Source: Deltaproteobacteria bacterium (lineage in GTDB: Bacteria; Myxococcota_A; Polyangia; JAAYKL01). Taken from it: a DNA stretch of 40,973 nucleotides. Location: positions 1 through 40,973 of the forward strand of contig JAUVAN010000004.1 of NCBI GenBank assembly GCA_030591725.1, written 5' to 3'. The notes below the pieces were generated by a model, which ran no database searches, had not been told where the DNA came from, and worked only from the letters and a program-made list of their open reading frames with translations. Made by a program: the position numbers and the translations under genes. Shown here piece after piece: positions 1-8,909 of this stretch (its first letter is position 1; each line of letters begins with the position of its first letter).

Positions 1-2
1 GA

Positions 3-104
3 GATAAAATACAGACGGAGCTGGAGAGAATAGCGGAATTTCACGAGAAGAACACCATTCCCCTGATCGGAAAACGGCTGAGCCGAATGCCCGGGACTAA
101 TTAA
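3..104 (+). CDS. C-terminal fragment of an unidentified protein (5' end outside window)
   Basis: Frame 3 is open from the window edge (DKIQTELERIAEFHEKNTIPLIGKRLSRMPGTN) to TAA at 102-104. Confidence 0.5.
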   Translation, partial: DKIQTELERIAEFHEKNTIPLIGKRLSRMPGTN

Positions 105-148
105 TCCGGGTTAGATTCATGCAAGGGGTCAGTTCTCTGCTGGAACGC

Positions 149-499
149 TCACTTTTTCTCGGGAACCCCGACAATTCCAACTGACGATCCCGCGCGGCAA
201 TAACCGGAACATGAGTACCCGGCCTGGGCCTCGCACACGCAGATCTCGCCCTCAGCGCACCCGCTGGTGATCTTCTCGCCACCTTCATCGGGACCATTGG
301 AGTCGGTGACAGAACATTGCCTGCGCTCACCTTCGGGGGGATCTTTCACGATGGGTTTCACGCCCTCGGGTTCAGGCTCGGCCGTGGGCTCCGGAACTGG
401 AACCTCATCCACCGAAGAAGCAGGCGTTTCCTCTACCGCAGCAACCGGGGCTCCGCCACAGGACGCAAGCATGGCAAAAATCAGTATCGCAAATCTCAT
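149..499 (-). CDS. putative Cys-rich lipoprotein
   Basis: Start at MRFAILIFAMLASCGG (lipobox LASC) preceded by GGAGGTAGCG; Glu/Pro-rich linker then Cys-rich C-terminus. The upstream part of the listed ORF is likely non-coding. Confidence 0.7.
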   Translation of the reverse strand: MRFAILIFAMLASCGGAPVAAVEETPASSVDEVPVPEPTAEPEPEGVKPIVKDPPEGERRQCSVTDSNGPDEGGEKITSGCAEGEICVCEAQAGYSCSGYCRAGSSVGIVGVPEKK

Positions 500-575
500 C
501 GCTACCTCCGGTAAACGATTGCATATGACTCCAAAAACGTACGATATTTGCGGATTGTTGTCATGTGGACCAATG

Positions 576-1196
576 TCACTCGACCAGCGCCGGAAGAACG
601 ATTCTTTCGACACCGAGGATGGAGCCGGACTCCACGGGAAGGCAAACTCCCTCGGCAACAAGCGGCTCCTGGTCAAGAACGACGCATTTGCTCTCCAGGG
701 GACACTCCACAGCTGGGTTAACATGGGGGATGATGCTACACGGCGCAAAACAATATCTGGACTCGTCAGCCCCCGCGTAGTCCCCGGGGATTGTGTCCGG
801 GTCGTATACGCAGGCTCCCGGACCGGCGGATGAGTGGGTTGAGCAGAAGATCATAACAAAGAGAGCACAGCCACTCCGTTCCATGTCCTCGCGATTGATG
901 CAGACGGATTCGTCCGGCCAGAGTTCACCACCAAGCCAGGAGCAAATTCCCCTTCCCACCTCATCGCCGTGATACTCTGCCCCATACACGGACAGCGCGC
1001 AGGGCTGCCGACAGGCACACTCCTCATCACGAAAGCGGACAGGCATCAGTCCCTGGTCGCATCGATCCCCCGAAGCGCAACATTCCTGTCCGAGGCTCCC
1101 GCAATCATCGACGCTTCCGTCGTTGTCCGAGCCCTCGATCCCCTGGACATGATGGCAGGCGGCAATGGCCACGAACACCAGTGGCAAGATCTTCAT
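576..1196 (-). CDS. putative Cys-rich lipoprotein
   Basis: MKILPLVFVAIAAC lipobox-like signal; about 16 cysteines, resembling Cys-rich secreted proteins common in Myxococcota. Confidence 0.65.
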   Translation of the reverse strand: MKILPLVFVAIAACHHVQGIEGSDNDGSVDDCGSLGQECCASGDRCDQGLMPVRFRDEECACRQPCALSVYGAEYHGDEVGRGICSWLGGELWPDESVCINREDMERSGCALFVMIFCSTHSSAGPGACVYDPDTIPGDYAGADESRYCFAPCSIIPHVNPAVECPLESKCVVLDQEPLVAEGVCLPVESGSILGVERIVLPALVE

Positions 1197-1297
1197 TTTG
1201 CTTTTCCAACTCATCGCAATCCGAGTATACGCAATCCTGGACAAATCGCCTTCCGATTATGGGTTGAACATGAAGAAATAGTGCGCATGTTTACCAT

Positions 1298-1582
1298 ATG
1301 AAACGGCCCGGAAAATTGGTTCATTACCTGGTCATTGCGATGCTGACACTCGTTGTGGCAGCGTTGAGTTCGGGTTGTAGCTTCAACCTCGGCTCCAAGA
1401 AAGTAACCGCGAGGCCGGGAATCCACTTGCCGGGAAACGCTTATACGGAGCCTGATGGAGACCTGGTGTATCACGAGACCTCTTCGCTAAAAGGAGATAG
1501 CTTTCTATTGATCTTCAGAATCAGGGACCGAAAATCGGGCGATAAGGAGAGCAGATTCCCCTCCCCACCGTGGGCGAGATGA
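1298..1582 (+). CDS. small putative lipoprotein
   Basis: N-terminal signal with lipobox (VVAALSSGC); short, no recognised family. Confidence 0.5.
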   Translation: MKRPGKLVHYLVIAMLTLVVAALSSGCSFNLGSKKVTARPGIHLPGNAYTEPDGDLVYHETSSLKGDSFLLIFRIRDRKSGDKESRFPSPPWAR

Positions 1583-1615
1583 TGAACGTCAGGTTTTTCC
1601 AGGGAAGGTGTTTGA

Positions 1616-3361
1616 TCAGGAGAGGTCTGCGATAACCGCCTTGACCGCTTCCCCGACGCTATTCGTGGAGCCGGTTCCTCCGAGGTCACCGGTGAGGTTC
1701 TGGCCGGCGGCGTAGAATTTCTCCGTCCCCTTGCCGACGAGCTCGGCGGCTTTCATGGCGACTTTCTTCTGATCGTCGTCTAGCCGCCCGGTGTTGTCGT
1801 TCCCCATGTGCTCCAGGAGCGCCGCCATTGCCCAGAGCGATGCGCCCGGGTTGATCTGGTTCGGCTCGAGATCGGGGGCGGTTCCGTGACCGGGTTCGGA
1901 AACTACGATGCCGGTGCTTACCGTGTAATTGAAGCTCGGCATCATGCCGATACCACCGATCTTGCTGGCTTCGGCATCGGTGAGGAAGTCCATCGTCAGG
2001 TTCGAGCCGATGACGGAATCGATTTCTTCCGGGTGCTCGACAGTATAGCGGCAGTAGTCCTTGATCTGCATGTACTTGATATCGAGATCGGCGTACTTAC
2101 TCTCGTCCGTAATCTTCCTGGCCTCAGCGATGAAGAGCTCGTCGCCCTTGAGCCCCTCGGAGCTGAGGATGAAGGTTGTCTTCTTGCCTCTGTTTATCGT
2201 GTCGTCCAGAGCGTAACGAACGAGATACTGCGAGTTCTTGGCGGTAATACGACGGAAGTTGATCGACTCGGTATCGGTGGATTTACCTTCGCCGATATAG
2301 AAGCCCTCGTTGTTCTGTCGATAACAGCGCGTGTCGATTCTCTTGTCGGTGAAGTTGTAGTTCTTCCCCTCAAAACGGCGCATGAAGCCGATATCCTGCC
2401 CCAGTTCCTTTTCCTCGACCGTCTTGAACATCGCTCCCGCGAGCGGCAACAGGAAGTCGCTGCCATAGAACTTGGAAGTCGCGACGACCTTGAACCAGTC
2501 CGGGTTCTTGGCGATACGCTGGAGCATGTTGTCAAAAATGGTGACTTCCAGGGTGATCCCCGGGAATTCTTTTTCCACTCCCTTTGCCAGGTCGACAAAG
2601 GCGCCGTCGGATTCCTTGAGGATATTCGCTTTTTGAGTGACATAGACCTTGTCTATGCCTTTTTCCTTGGCGTACTTGAACGCCTCTCGAATGATGGAAG
2701 CCGACTTGTCCGTGATGATCTTGGCGTCGGTGAAGTCGGTGCCTTTGAGATGAGGCGAATCGGAGATTACACCCTCGGGTCCGACGAAGACCGCCATGTT
2801 GACATCGACGGGAACGTATTTTTGCGGCGCGACGTTCCGGAAGTCACGTACGCAGGCGTCCGAAAGGAGCTTCTTGCGAGCAAACACGTTGATGCTCGAG
2901 GGCGTTCCCTTCCCCGAGAGCGTGCCGGTGGATCCCTTGAAAGCGTAGCCTACCTTGTTGATATGCCCCATGAATCCGTCTGCCGGAACCAGGACGTTGA
3001 CCTTGAGCAACGAATTTGCGGCGTCCTTTATAAAGGGAAGGTCGCCCTCGTTGACGTTGGGATATTTTCCCTTGATGGCGGCAAGGTCGGAGTTGATCAG
3101 AAACTCCAGCGTCTCGGGCACCTTGCCGTTCTTATCATTCAGCAACTGGATACCGAAGTTGTCCGTGAGCCTTTTCAGGAGCCGCAACCCGATGGTTAGC
3201 GTTGCGTCGTTCTCTTCGCTTATCCAGTTGAATTTGTACTCACTGCCGGTGAGCTTGCTCGCGCGAGCGAGCGCTGCGTCGGCAACATCCTTGACAACTT
3301 CACTCGCGTCTTCCGCGCGATCGTCACCCGGAAAATACAAAATATCGATGGTTTTGGTCAT
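1616..3361 (-). CDS. isocitrate/isopropylmalate dehydrogenase-family protein (probable isocitrate dehydrogenase) with apparent internal domain duplication
   Basis: VTQKANILKESDGAF, IFDNMLQRI, NLTMDFLTD, EPGHGTAPDLEPNQINPGASLWAMAALLEHMG and DLGGTGSTNSVGEAV match beta-decarboxylating dehydrogenase motifs; sits directly after aclBA and acn. Confidence 0.85.
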   Translation of the reverse strand: MTKTIDILYFPGDDRAEDASEVVKDVADAALARASKLTGSEYKFNWISEENDATLTIGLRLLKRLTDNFGIQLLNDKNGKVPETLEFLINSDLAAIKGKYPNVNEGDLPFIKDAANSLLKVNVLVPADGFMGHINKVGYAFKGSTGTLSGKGTPSSINVFARKKLLSDACVRDFRNVAPQKYVPVDVNMAVFVGPEGVISDSPHLKGTDFTDAKIITDKSASIIREAFKYAKEKGIDKVYVTQKANILKESDGAFVDLAKGVEKEFPGITLEVTIFDNMLQRIAKNPDWFKVVATSKFYGSDFLLPLAGAMFKTVEEKELGQDIGFMRRFEGKNYNFTDKRIDTRCYRQNNEGFYIGEGKSTDTESINFRRITAKNSQYLVRYALDDTINRGKKTTFILSSEGLKGDELFIAEARKITDESKYADLDIKYMQIKDYCRYTVEHPEEIDSVIGSNLTMDFLTDAEASKIGGIGMMPSFNYTVSTGIVVSEPGHGTAPDLEPNQINPGASLWAMAALLEHMGNDNTGRLDDDQKKVAMKAAELVGKGTEKFYAAGQNLTGDLGGTGSTNSVGEAVKAVIADLS

Positions 3362-3455
3362 CTTGACATCTCCATTTTTTGCATCTGGTCTTTTGTTTTT
3401 GGTTTATTGCGCGATTGTCGCACAAATCCCGATTCTCTTTGTGTCCCCTACAACT

Positions 3456-5309
3456 CTAGTAATAGAGTATGTCGTCCAATGGATGGCGATAGAGAGGCTG
3501 CTTCAGACGTTTCTGGTCAAAAACGTGCCCCATCATCCCGATTGTACGTCCGAGAATAAACAGGCTGTTCAACCCCTCGAGATCCAGTACCTCTTGCATC
3601 TCCTGAGCGGTGAATGCGCCTGACGATCTCATCATGTCCGTGAACAGAATGCCGATGCAACCATCGACATTGAGAATCAGGTTGTTGCGCTTGGAGGTCG
3701 TTACTTCCTCCACCTTGAGGGCGAAATCGAGGATGTCGGTATTGGGGAAGTTCTTCTTGGCGTACTCTTTCATGAGCGTAACGCGCTGGTCCGGATTCTG
3801 AACGCTCTTGATGAGGTGCCCGATGCCGGGAATGTTGATACCGGCCTGTTTCATTTCGGTGACGAACTCCAACGGCGACTTCTTGGCATCCGATGCCCCG
3901 GAGAAGTACTTTGCCGCGCCGTGCACGGCGCCGCCGAACCGCGGACCGATGGTCAGCATACCGCTGACGATGCATGAAATGAGATCCTTGCCCGCGCGAG
4001 CGGTGACAATGGCGTTGTGCGCGCCGGACACCGCAGCGCCGTGATCGGCGGTGATCATTACGGCCATCTCGAGGAATTTGGTGGCCCATGTCGGAAGCAA
4101 TTTCTTGAACCACAGCAGGCTGATAACACCTCCGATACCAATGTCGTTCTTGAACACATCCGAAATGGTCATCGAACGCTCGGAACCGTAAGGACCGCCG
4201 TAGGCCAGCTCGTCGCCGCTGTCGTCCGAAATCGTGGCAACGAAGTTCCTCGGCTTGCGGATGACTTTGTCCTTCAATGCCTTGGCGTAGTCCATCGGCA
4301 TTGCGGGCGCTTCTGTCAACGGGATTGGTTTGTGTTTCCCGTCCGCCACCATCTTGTCGTACGTTTCCTTGATAACGACATCGTAGGTCTCGAACGAATC
4401 GGGAACGATCGCGCCTGCTTCGCGCAGGGCTTCATTCTTGGCGGTGGCTGTCTCGGAAGCCTTGTCCGCCCTTGCGCCGGCGTGTCCAAACTGGACTTCC
4501 GTCTTGAAGATACCCGCGCAGGTGCCGATGTTCCACATCACGAGCGGCTTGGTAATTTTCCCTTCCTTGAGAGCTGCGACGATCTTGTACTCGTCCTCGC
4601 CGCCAACTTCTCCGAGCGCAACGATCATCTTGATAGCGGGATTGGCTTCGTAGCGGAACAGATGGTCGGTCAGCGTACTGAAGGGATAGCGGTCGCCACC
4701 GATCGCAACTCCCTCGTACAGTCCGTCCGTATTGCGGCCGATGATATTGTTGGCCTCGTTGGAGAGACCGCCCGACTTGGAGACGAATCCCACCGAGCCG
4801 GCGCGGTGCAGTTTGGACTCGACGATGTTGTCCAGCATGCCACCGGTGTTGCCGATCTTGAAAGCGCCGGCAACGATTCCGCCGACCGTGGCGGGTCCGA
4901 TGAGTATCTTTCCACCAATCTTTTTGGCCTTGGCGGTGATCTCCTTGGCATAGCGCTCCGGCATGCCTTCCGCGATGACGGTGATCACGCGGAGCTGTTC
5001 GTAGTCCAGCGCCTCCATCGTCGTGGGGAAGGCGGAACGGAACGAAGCAAAGTTGACCATCGTCTCTATTTTGCCGTGATTTTTCATCACGTCGCCGATT
5101 GTCGGATAGATCGGAATCAGGAGTTCCTTTTCCCCCATAAAGGCCTTGTGAAGCCCGCCTTTCAGAGCGGTCGGGTTGACGATTGCGGTAACGCTCGGCT
5201 TCTCTCTATTGCTGACGTAATCGAAGTCCAGCATTCGCTGGATTGCGTTCCGCTGATAGCCATAGATTACAGCTTCGGTATTCTTGTCGAATAGCATGTA
5301 GTCTTTCAT
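3456..5309 (-). CDS. aclA: ATP-citrate lyase large subunit (succinyl-CoA synthetase alpha-like + citrate synthase-like domains)
   Basis: Phospho-His region QFGHAGARADKASETATAKNEALREAGA; citrate-synthase-like C-terminus VDGCIGILFTDMMRSSG...LFILGRTIGMMGHVFDQKRLKQPLYRHPLDDI; 617 aa; adjacent aclB. Confidence 0.95.
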   Translation of the reverse strand: MKDYMLFDKNTEAVIYGYQRNAIQRMLDFDYVSNREKPSVTAIVNPTALKGGLHKAFMGEKELLIPIYPTIGDVMKNHGKIETMVNFASFRSAFPTTMEALDYEQLRVITVIAEGMPERYAKEITAKAKKIGGKILIGPATVGGIVAGAFKIGNTGGMLDNIVESKLHRAGSVGFVSKSGGLSNEANNIIGRNTDGLYEGVAIGGDRYPFSTLTDHLFRYEANPAIKMIVALGEVGGEDEYKIVAALKEGKITKPLVMWNIGTCAGIFKTEVQFGHAGARADKASETATAKNEALREAGAIVPDSFETYDVVIKETYDKMVADGKHKPIPLTEAPAMPMDYAKALKDKVIRKPRNFVATISDDSGDELAYGGPYGSERSMTISDVFKNDIGIGGVISLLWFKKLLPTWATKFLEMAVMITADHGAAVSGAHNAIVTARAGKDLISCIVSGMLTIGPRFGGAVHGAAKYFSGASDAKKSPLEFVTEMKQAGINIPGIGHLIKSVQNPDQRVTLMKEYAKKNFPNTDILDFALKVEEVTTSKRNNLILNVDGCIGILFTDMMRSSGAFTAQEMQEVLDLEGLNSLFILGRTIGMMGHVFDQKRLKQPLYRHPLDDILYY

Positions 5310-5318
5310 TTTTACCTC

Positions 5319-6587
5319 CTATTTCTCTTCCAGGCCAAGGCTTACGATTTTTGTCATATGAGTTTCGGGCCCGTAGACTTCGATCGGCACGCCGAGAGTC
5401 TTGCCCAGCTCACTCATCAGATCCAACCCCTCTTTGTAGTTGGGTCCACCACGTCGCACGTAGATTTTCACATCATTCTTTATCAACTTGTCCTTGTACT
5501 CCTTGAGGGCCTTGATGATGCCGGTGAAGGTCTTGGCAATGTCGGTGAAGTTGGCGATGCCGCCGCCGATGAGCAGAACCTTCCCCTTGGGGTGCTTTGT
5601 CCTGGTCATCAGATCCAGAACGGTCTTGGTGTACTCGTAGGTCAGCTCGGTGTTCGGATTGCCGCTGTATTCGCCATAGATCGCAATTTCTTCCGCTTTT
5701 CCGAGGTCGGCGATCGTGTCGGCATAGATCACACTTGCGCCGCCGCCGGCTACGAGTGTCCAGACTCTGCCTTTCGGATTGATCAGGGTCAGCTTGAGAG
5801 AGGCGCCGGTCTTCTCGTCGAGACTCTTGATGTACGCCTCTTCCTTGGTCATCGCTCGTCCAAACGGCGGAGGGAAATCCGTCTCGCCCCATTTTTCGAC
5901 GCACTCGTAAAGCGCCGTGTCGTCGAGGCGCGCGACCATGTCGAGCGGGAAGATGTTGTCGCCACTCATCGCAAACGGGTTGATCTCGAGATAAGCGAAA
6001 TGCAAGTCAGCATAATATTTGTACAGACCCTTGATGTACTTGGTCACCAGCTCTCGCTTCTTGTCGTCCAGCTCCGCCGGAAGCTTCGCGGCCACGTCGA
6101 TGGTCTCGATATCCGTGCTGGCCGGGACATCAATTTCCGATACCGTGTCCCACACTTCCTCGATATCCATGCCGCCCTTGGTCGAAAAATAGATAGTGTC
6201 GCCGGTCACATTGGACTTGATGGCGAGATAGTACTCCTCCTCGTGCTTGACCATTGGCTCGATGATGAAATGAGTGAGCGAATCGGTGATCTTGCCGACC
6301 TTTGTCTCCTTGTTCATCCGCTCATCGATCCACTTGCGTACTTCGCTCAGGTTCTTGTTGATGAGCAGAAGCCCGTGCTTGCCGCGCTTGCCGAAAAGCT
6401 GGTCCGGCTTTGCCACGAGTGGCTTGTCTTTGAGCCAGGGATTTTCTTTTGCCAGAGTATCCCAGTTGGTGTTTTCATCCACGAGCGCAATCTCACCCTC
6501 GTATCCGAAGCTCCCTCCCAGATATTCCGGCAGATATTTCGCCAGCATCCTCTTTCCATAGAATTCTCTTATTCCCCGTTGTGCCAT
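5319..6587 (-). CDS. aclB: ATP-citrate lyase small subunit (succinyl-CoA synthetase beta-like, ATP-grasp)
   Basis: MAQRGIREFYGKRMLAKYL..., HFAYLEINPFAM, LVAGGGASVIYADTIADLG, LLIGGGIANFTDIAKTF; 422 aa; immediately upstream of aclA as in aclBA operons. Confidence 0.95.
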   Translation of the reverse strand: MAQRGIREFYGKRMLAKYLPEYLGGSFGYEGEIALVDENTNWDTLAKENPWLKDKPLVAKPDQLFGKRGKHGLLLINKNLSEVRKWIDERMNKETKVGKITDSLTHFIIEPMVKHEEEYYLAIKSNVTGDTIYFSTKGGMDIEEVWDTVSEIDVPASTDIETIDVAAKLPAELDDKKRELVTKYIKGLYKYYADLHFAYLEINPFAMSGDNIFPLDMVARLDDTALYECVEKWGETDFPPPFGRAMTKEEAYIKSLDEKTGASLKLTLINPKGRVWTLVAGGGASVIYADTIADLGKAEEIAIYGEYSGNPNTELTYEYTKTVLDLMTRTKHPKGKVLLIGGGIANFTDIAKTFTGIIKALKEYKDKLIKNDVKIYVRRGGPNYKEGLDLMSELGKTLGVPIEVYGPETHMTKIVSLGLEEK

Positions 6588-6656
6588 TTTCGACTCCTTT
6601 TTCTATTCTTTCCCAATTCTTTTTTCGATTTGGTTTACTCTCGACAGCGCCGTGTT

Positions 6657-8582
6657 CTAGAGGAAATTCAACATCCCGCCCGCCAGGATGATTTTCTTCT
6701 GACGCTCCGAAAGTTTGGCGCTCACAGTGAACGTTGTTCCCTTGGTGACGTTCTTCACAACTGCAACACCGTCGCCGGCGATGATATCGCGAACCTTTTC
6801 AATCTCGAGCTTGTCACCCTGATCGACCGCATCGAGATCGTCGGGGTTGTCGAAATTGAAAGGAATGATACCGAAGTTGATCAGGTTGGCGATGTGGATG
6901 CGCTCATACGACTTGGTAATGACCGCCTTCACGCCCATGTACATCGGACAGAGCGCCGCGTGCTCACGCGAAGAACCCTGTCCGTAACTCAGGCCGCCCA
7001 CGATGATGTTGAATTCGCCGTTCTCCTTGATTTTCTTCGCCCGGTTGAAAAACTCGGGATCGAGGACCTCAAAAAGAAACTCGGAATACTTGGGAACATT
7101 GGAGCGATATTTCATTTTCGCGCCGGCGGGTATGATGTGATCCGTCGTGATCTCATCACCGACCTTTATCGTCACTTCAGCCTTTATCGCATCGGGCAAC
7201 GGGTCGTTCTTCGGCGGGTCGCCGATATTGGGTCCGCGAACGATCTCGATCTTGCTCGGGTCCTCTGCGGGCGGAACGATCATGGTGTCGTCCACCAGGA
7301 ACTGGTCGGGCATCTCCACCTTTGGATACTCCATGTCGAGGTCGCGCGGATCGGTGATCTTTCCGGTGAGCACTGCTGCCGCCGCCGTTTCGCAGCTTAC
7401 CAAATAAGCATTTGCGCTCTTGGTGCCCGATCTATTGAGGAAGTTGCGGTTCGAGGTCCTCAGCGTCACCGCCTCTGACTTGGGCGACTGGCTGTTGCCG
7501 ATGCAGAAGCCGCAAGCGTTTTCTGCGAGCCGGCCGCCGGCCGAGAGCAGGTCGAAGAGCGACCCCTCCTTGGTCAACATTTGAAGAACCTGGCGCGAGC
7601 CGGGAGCAATGACGAGGCTGATATCGGGGGGCGCCGTTCCGCCCTTCACAATGCGCGCAGTGGTAGTGAGATCGACATATGAAGAATTGGTACAGCTTCC
7701 AACGCAAACTTGATCGACATGCATGCCGGCAAGCTCTTTTACAGTCTTGATGTTGCCCGGGCTGTGAGGCGCTGCCGCCAGCGGCACGACTTCGCTGAGG
7801 TTCAGCTCTACTACCTTGGCGTATTCGGCGTCGTCGTCGGCCTTGAACTCCGCCCAGTCGCCCTCGCGATTCTGCGCTTTCAAGAACTTGCGTGTCTCAT
7901 CATCGCTGGGGAAAATCGAGGTTGTGACACCGCATTCGGCGCCCATGTTGGTGATCGTGGCGCGCTCGGGAACCGAAAGGGTTGCCACGCCGGGGCCGCC
8001 ATACTCGAACAACATGCCCACATTACCCTTTGTGGTGAACATCTTCAGAACCGTGAGCACGACATCCTTTGCTGCTACCCATGGTTGCAGCTTGCCCGTC
8101 AGGTTGATTTTGACGACGTTGGGACAGGTGAGATAGAAAGCGCCGCCGCCCATGGCAACCGCCACGTCCAGGCCTCCGGCGCCCATGGCAATCATTCCGA
8201 TGCCGCCGCCCGTGGGCGTATGACTGTCGGAGCCGAGCAATGTCTTGCCCGGCTTGCCGAATCGCTCGAGGTGTACCTGATGGCAGATGCCGTTGCCGGA
8301 ACGGGAAAGATAGATTCCGTACTTCGCGGCCGCCCCTTGCAGGTATTTCTGGTCATCCGCGTTTTCATAACCTATCTGAATTGTATTGTGATCAACATAA
8401 CTTACGGCAAGTTCGTTCTTGACACGTTTGATGCCCATCGCCTCGAACTGCAAGTACGCCATCGTCCCGGTCGCATCCTGCGTCAAGGTCTGATCGATGC
8501 GAATGGCGATCTCTTTTCCGGGATCCCATTTTCCTTCTACGATGTGCTGCTCAATGATTTTCCGTGCCAAGCTCTTACCCAT
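6657..8582 (-). CDS. aconitate hydratase
   Basis: LLGSDSHTPTGGGIGMIAMGAGGLDVA, VCVGSCTNSSYVDL, ENACGFCIGNSQSP (4Fe-4S ligands), swivel domain GLSYGQGSSREHAA. Confidence 0.95.
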   Translation of the reverse strand: MGKSLARKIIEQHIVEGKWDPGKEIAIRIDQTLTQDATGTMAYLQFEAMGIKRVKNELAVSYVDHNTIQIGYENADDQKYLQGAAAKYGIYLSRSGNGICHQVHLERFGKPGKTLLGSDSHTPTGGGIGMIAMGAGGLDVAVAMGGGAFYLTCPNVVKINLTGKLQPWVAAKDVVLTVLKMFTTKGNVGMLFEYGGPGVATLSVPERATITNMGAECGVTTSIFPSDDETRKFLKAQNREGDWAEFKADDDAEYAKVVELNLSEVVPLAAAPHSPGNIKTVKELAGMHVDQVCVGSCTNSSYVDLTTTARIVKGGTAPPDISLVIAPGSRQVLQMLTKEGSLFDLLSAGGRLAENACGFCIGNSQSPKSEAVTLRTSNRNFLNRSGTKSANAYLVSCETAAAAVLTGKITDPRDLDMEYPKVEMPDQFLVDDTMIVPPAEDPSKIEIVRGPNIGDPPKNDPLPDAIKAEVTIKVGDEITTDHIIPAGAKMKYRSNVPKYSEFLFEVLDPEFFNRAKKIKENGEFNIIVGGLSYGQGSSREHAALCPMYMGVKAVITKSYERIHIANLINFGIIPFNFDNPDDLDAVDQGDKLEIEKVRDIIAGDGVAVVKNVTKGTTFTVSAKLSERQKKIILAGGMLNFL

Positions 8583-8830
8583 TGCCGTGCCTCTCTTTCT
8601 TCATTTCCTTGATTGAAACGGGAAACAATCACCCTCTTCCCGTTTTGCTTTTTCCCGATTTTACTTATGATCTTTATCACTTTGCGATTTCGTTTTGAGG
8701 TTCTCCATGTGGCATTTTCCTACATGCCGCTGCTTCTCAACGGCCCAAGAATTGCGCACCAAGTCCAAACTTTTCCTTAAGATTCAACTGGCTATGCCAT
8801 CAATTTTTCCTTTTTGCAATACTGCGCAAA

Positions 8831-8845
8831 CGTTCCTTTGGAACG
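8831..8845. terminator. short perfect hairpin downstream of the FAH-family gene
   Basis: CGTTCC-TTT-GGAACG (6-bp stem, 3-nt loop) between the FAH 3' end (8910) and acn; only a weak T-tract follows on the minus strand. Confidence 0.3.
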
Positions 8846-8909
8846 AGGTGAAAAATGAGTTTTATCGCGAAAATATGGAAAAATATGAAGATCTTACCCG
8901 GACTGGATA

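Noticed and set aside
80-116. CCCGGGACTAATTAATCCGGG imperfect inverted repeat at the end of the first partial CDS, considered a terminator
   Set aside because: Short stem, overlaps the stop codon and lacks a following T-run; too weak to call.
1808-3199. 463-aa + strand ORF antisense to the IDH-like gene
   Set aside because: Shadow ORF opposite a conserved CDS; no recognisable family.
4017-5294. 425-aa + strand ORF antisense to aclA
   Set aside because: Shadow ORF; aclA motifs on the minus strand are unambiguous.
5358-7478. 706-aa + strand ORF antisense to aclB and aconitase
   Set aside because: Lies opposite strongly recognisable coding genes; composition (His/Arg/Asp/Val-rich, no domain) is typical of antisense frames in GC-rich DNA.
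7710-8612. 300-aa + ORF antisense to aconitase
   Set aside because: Shadow ORF with low-plausibility composition.
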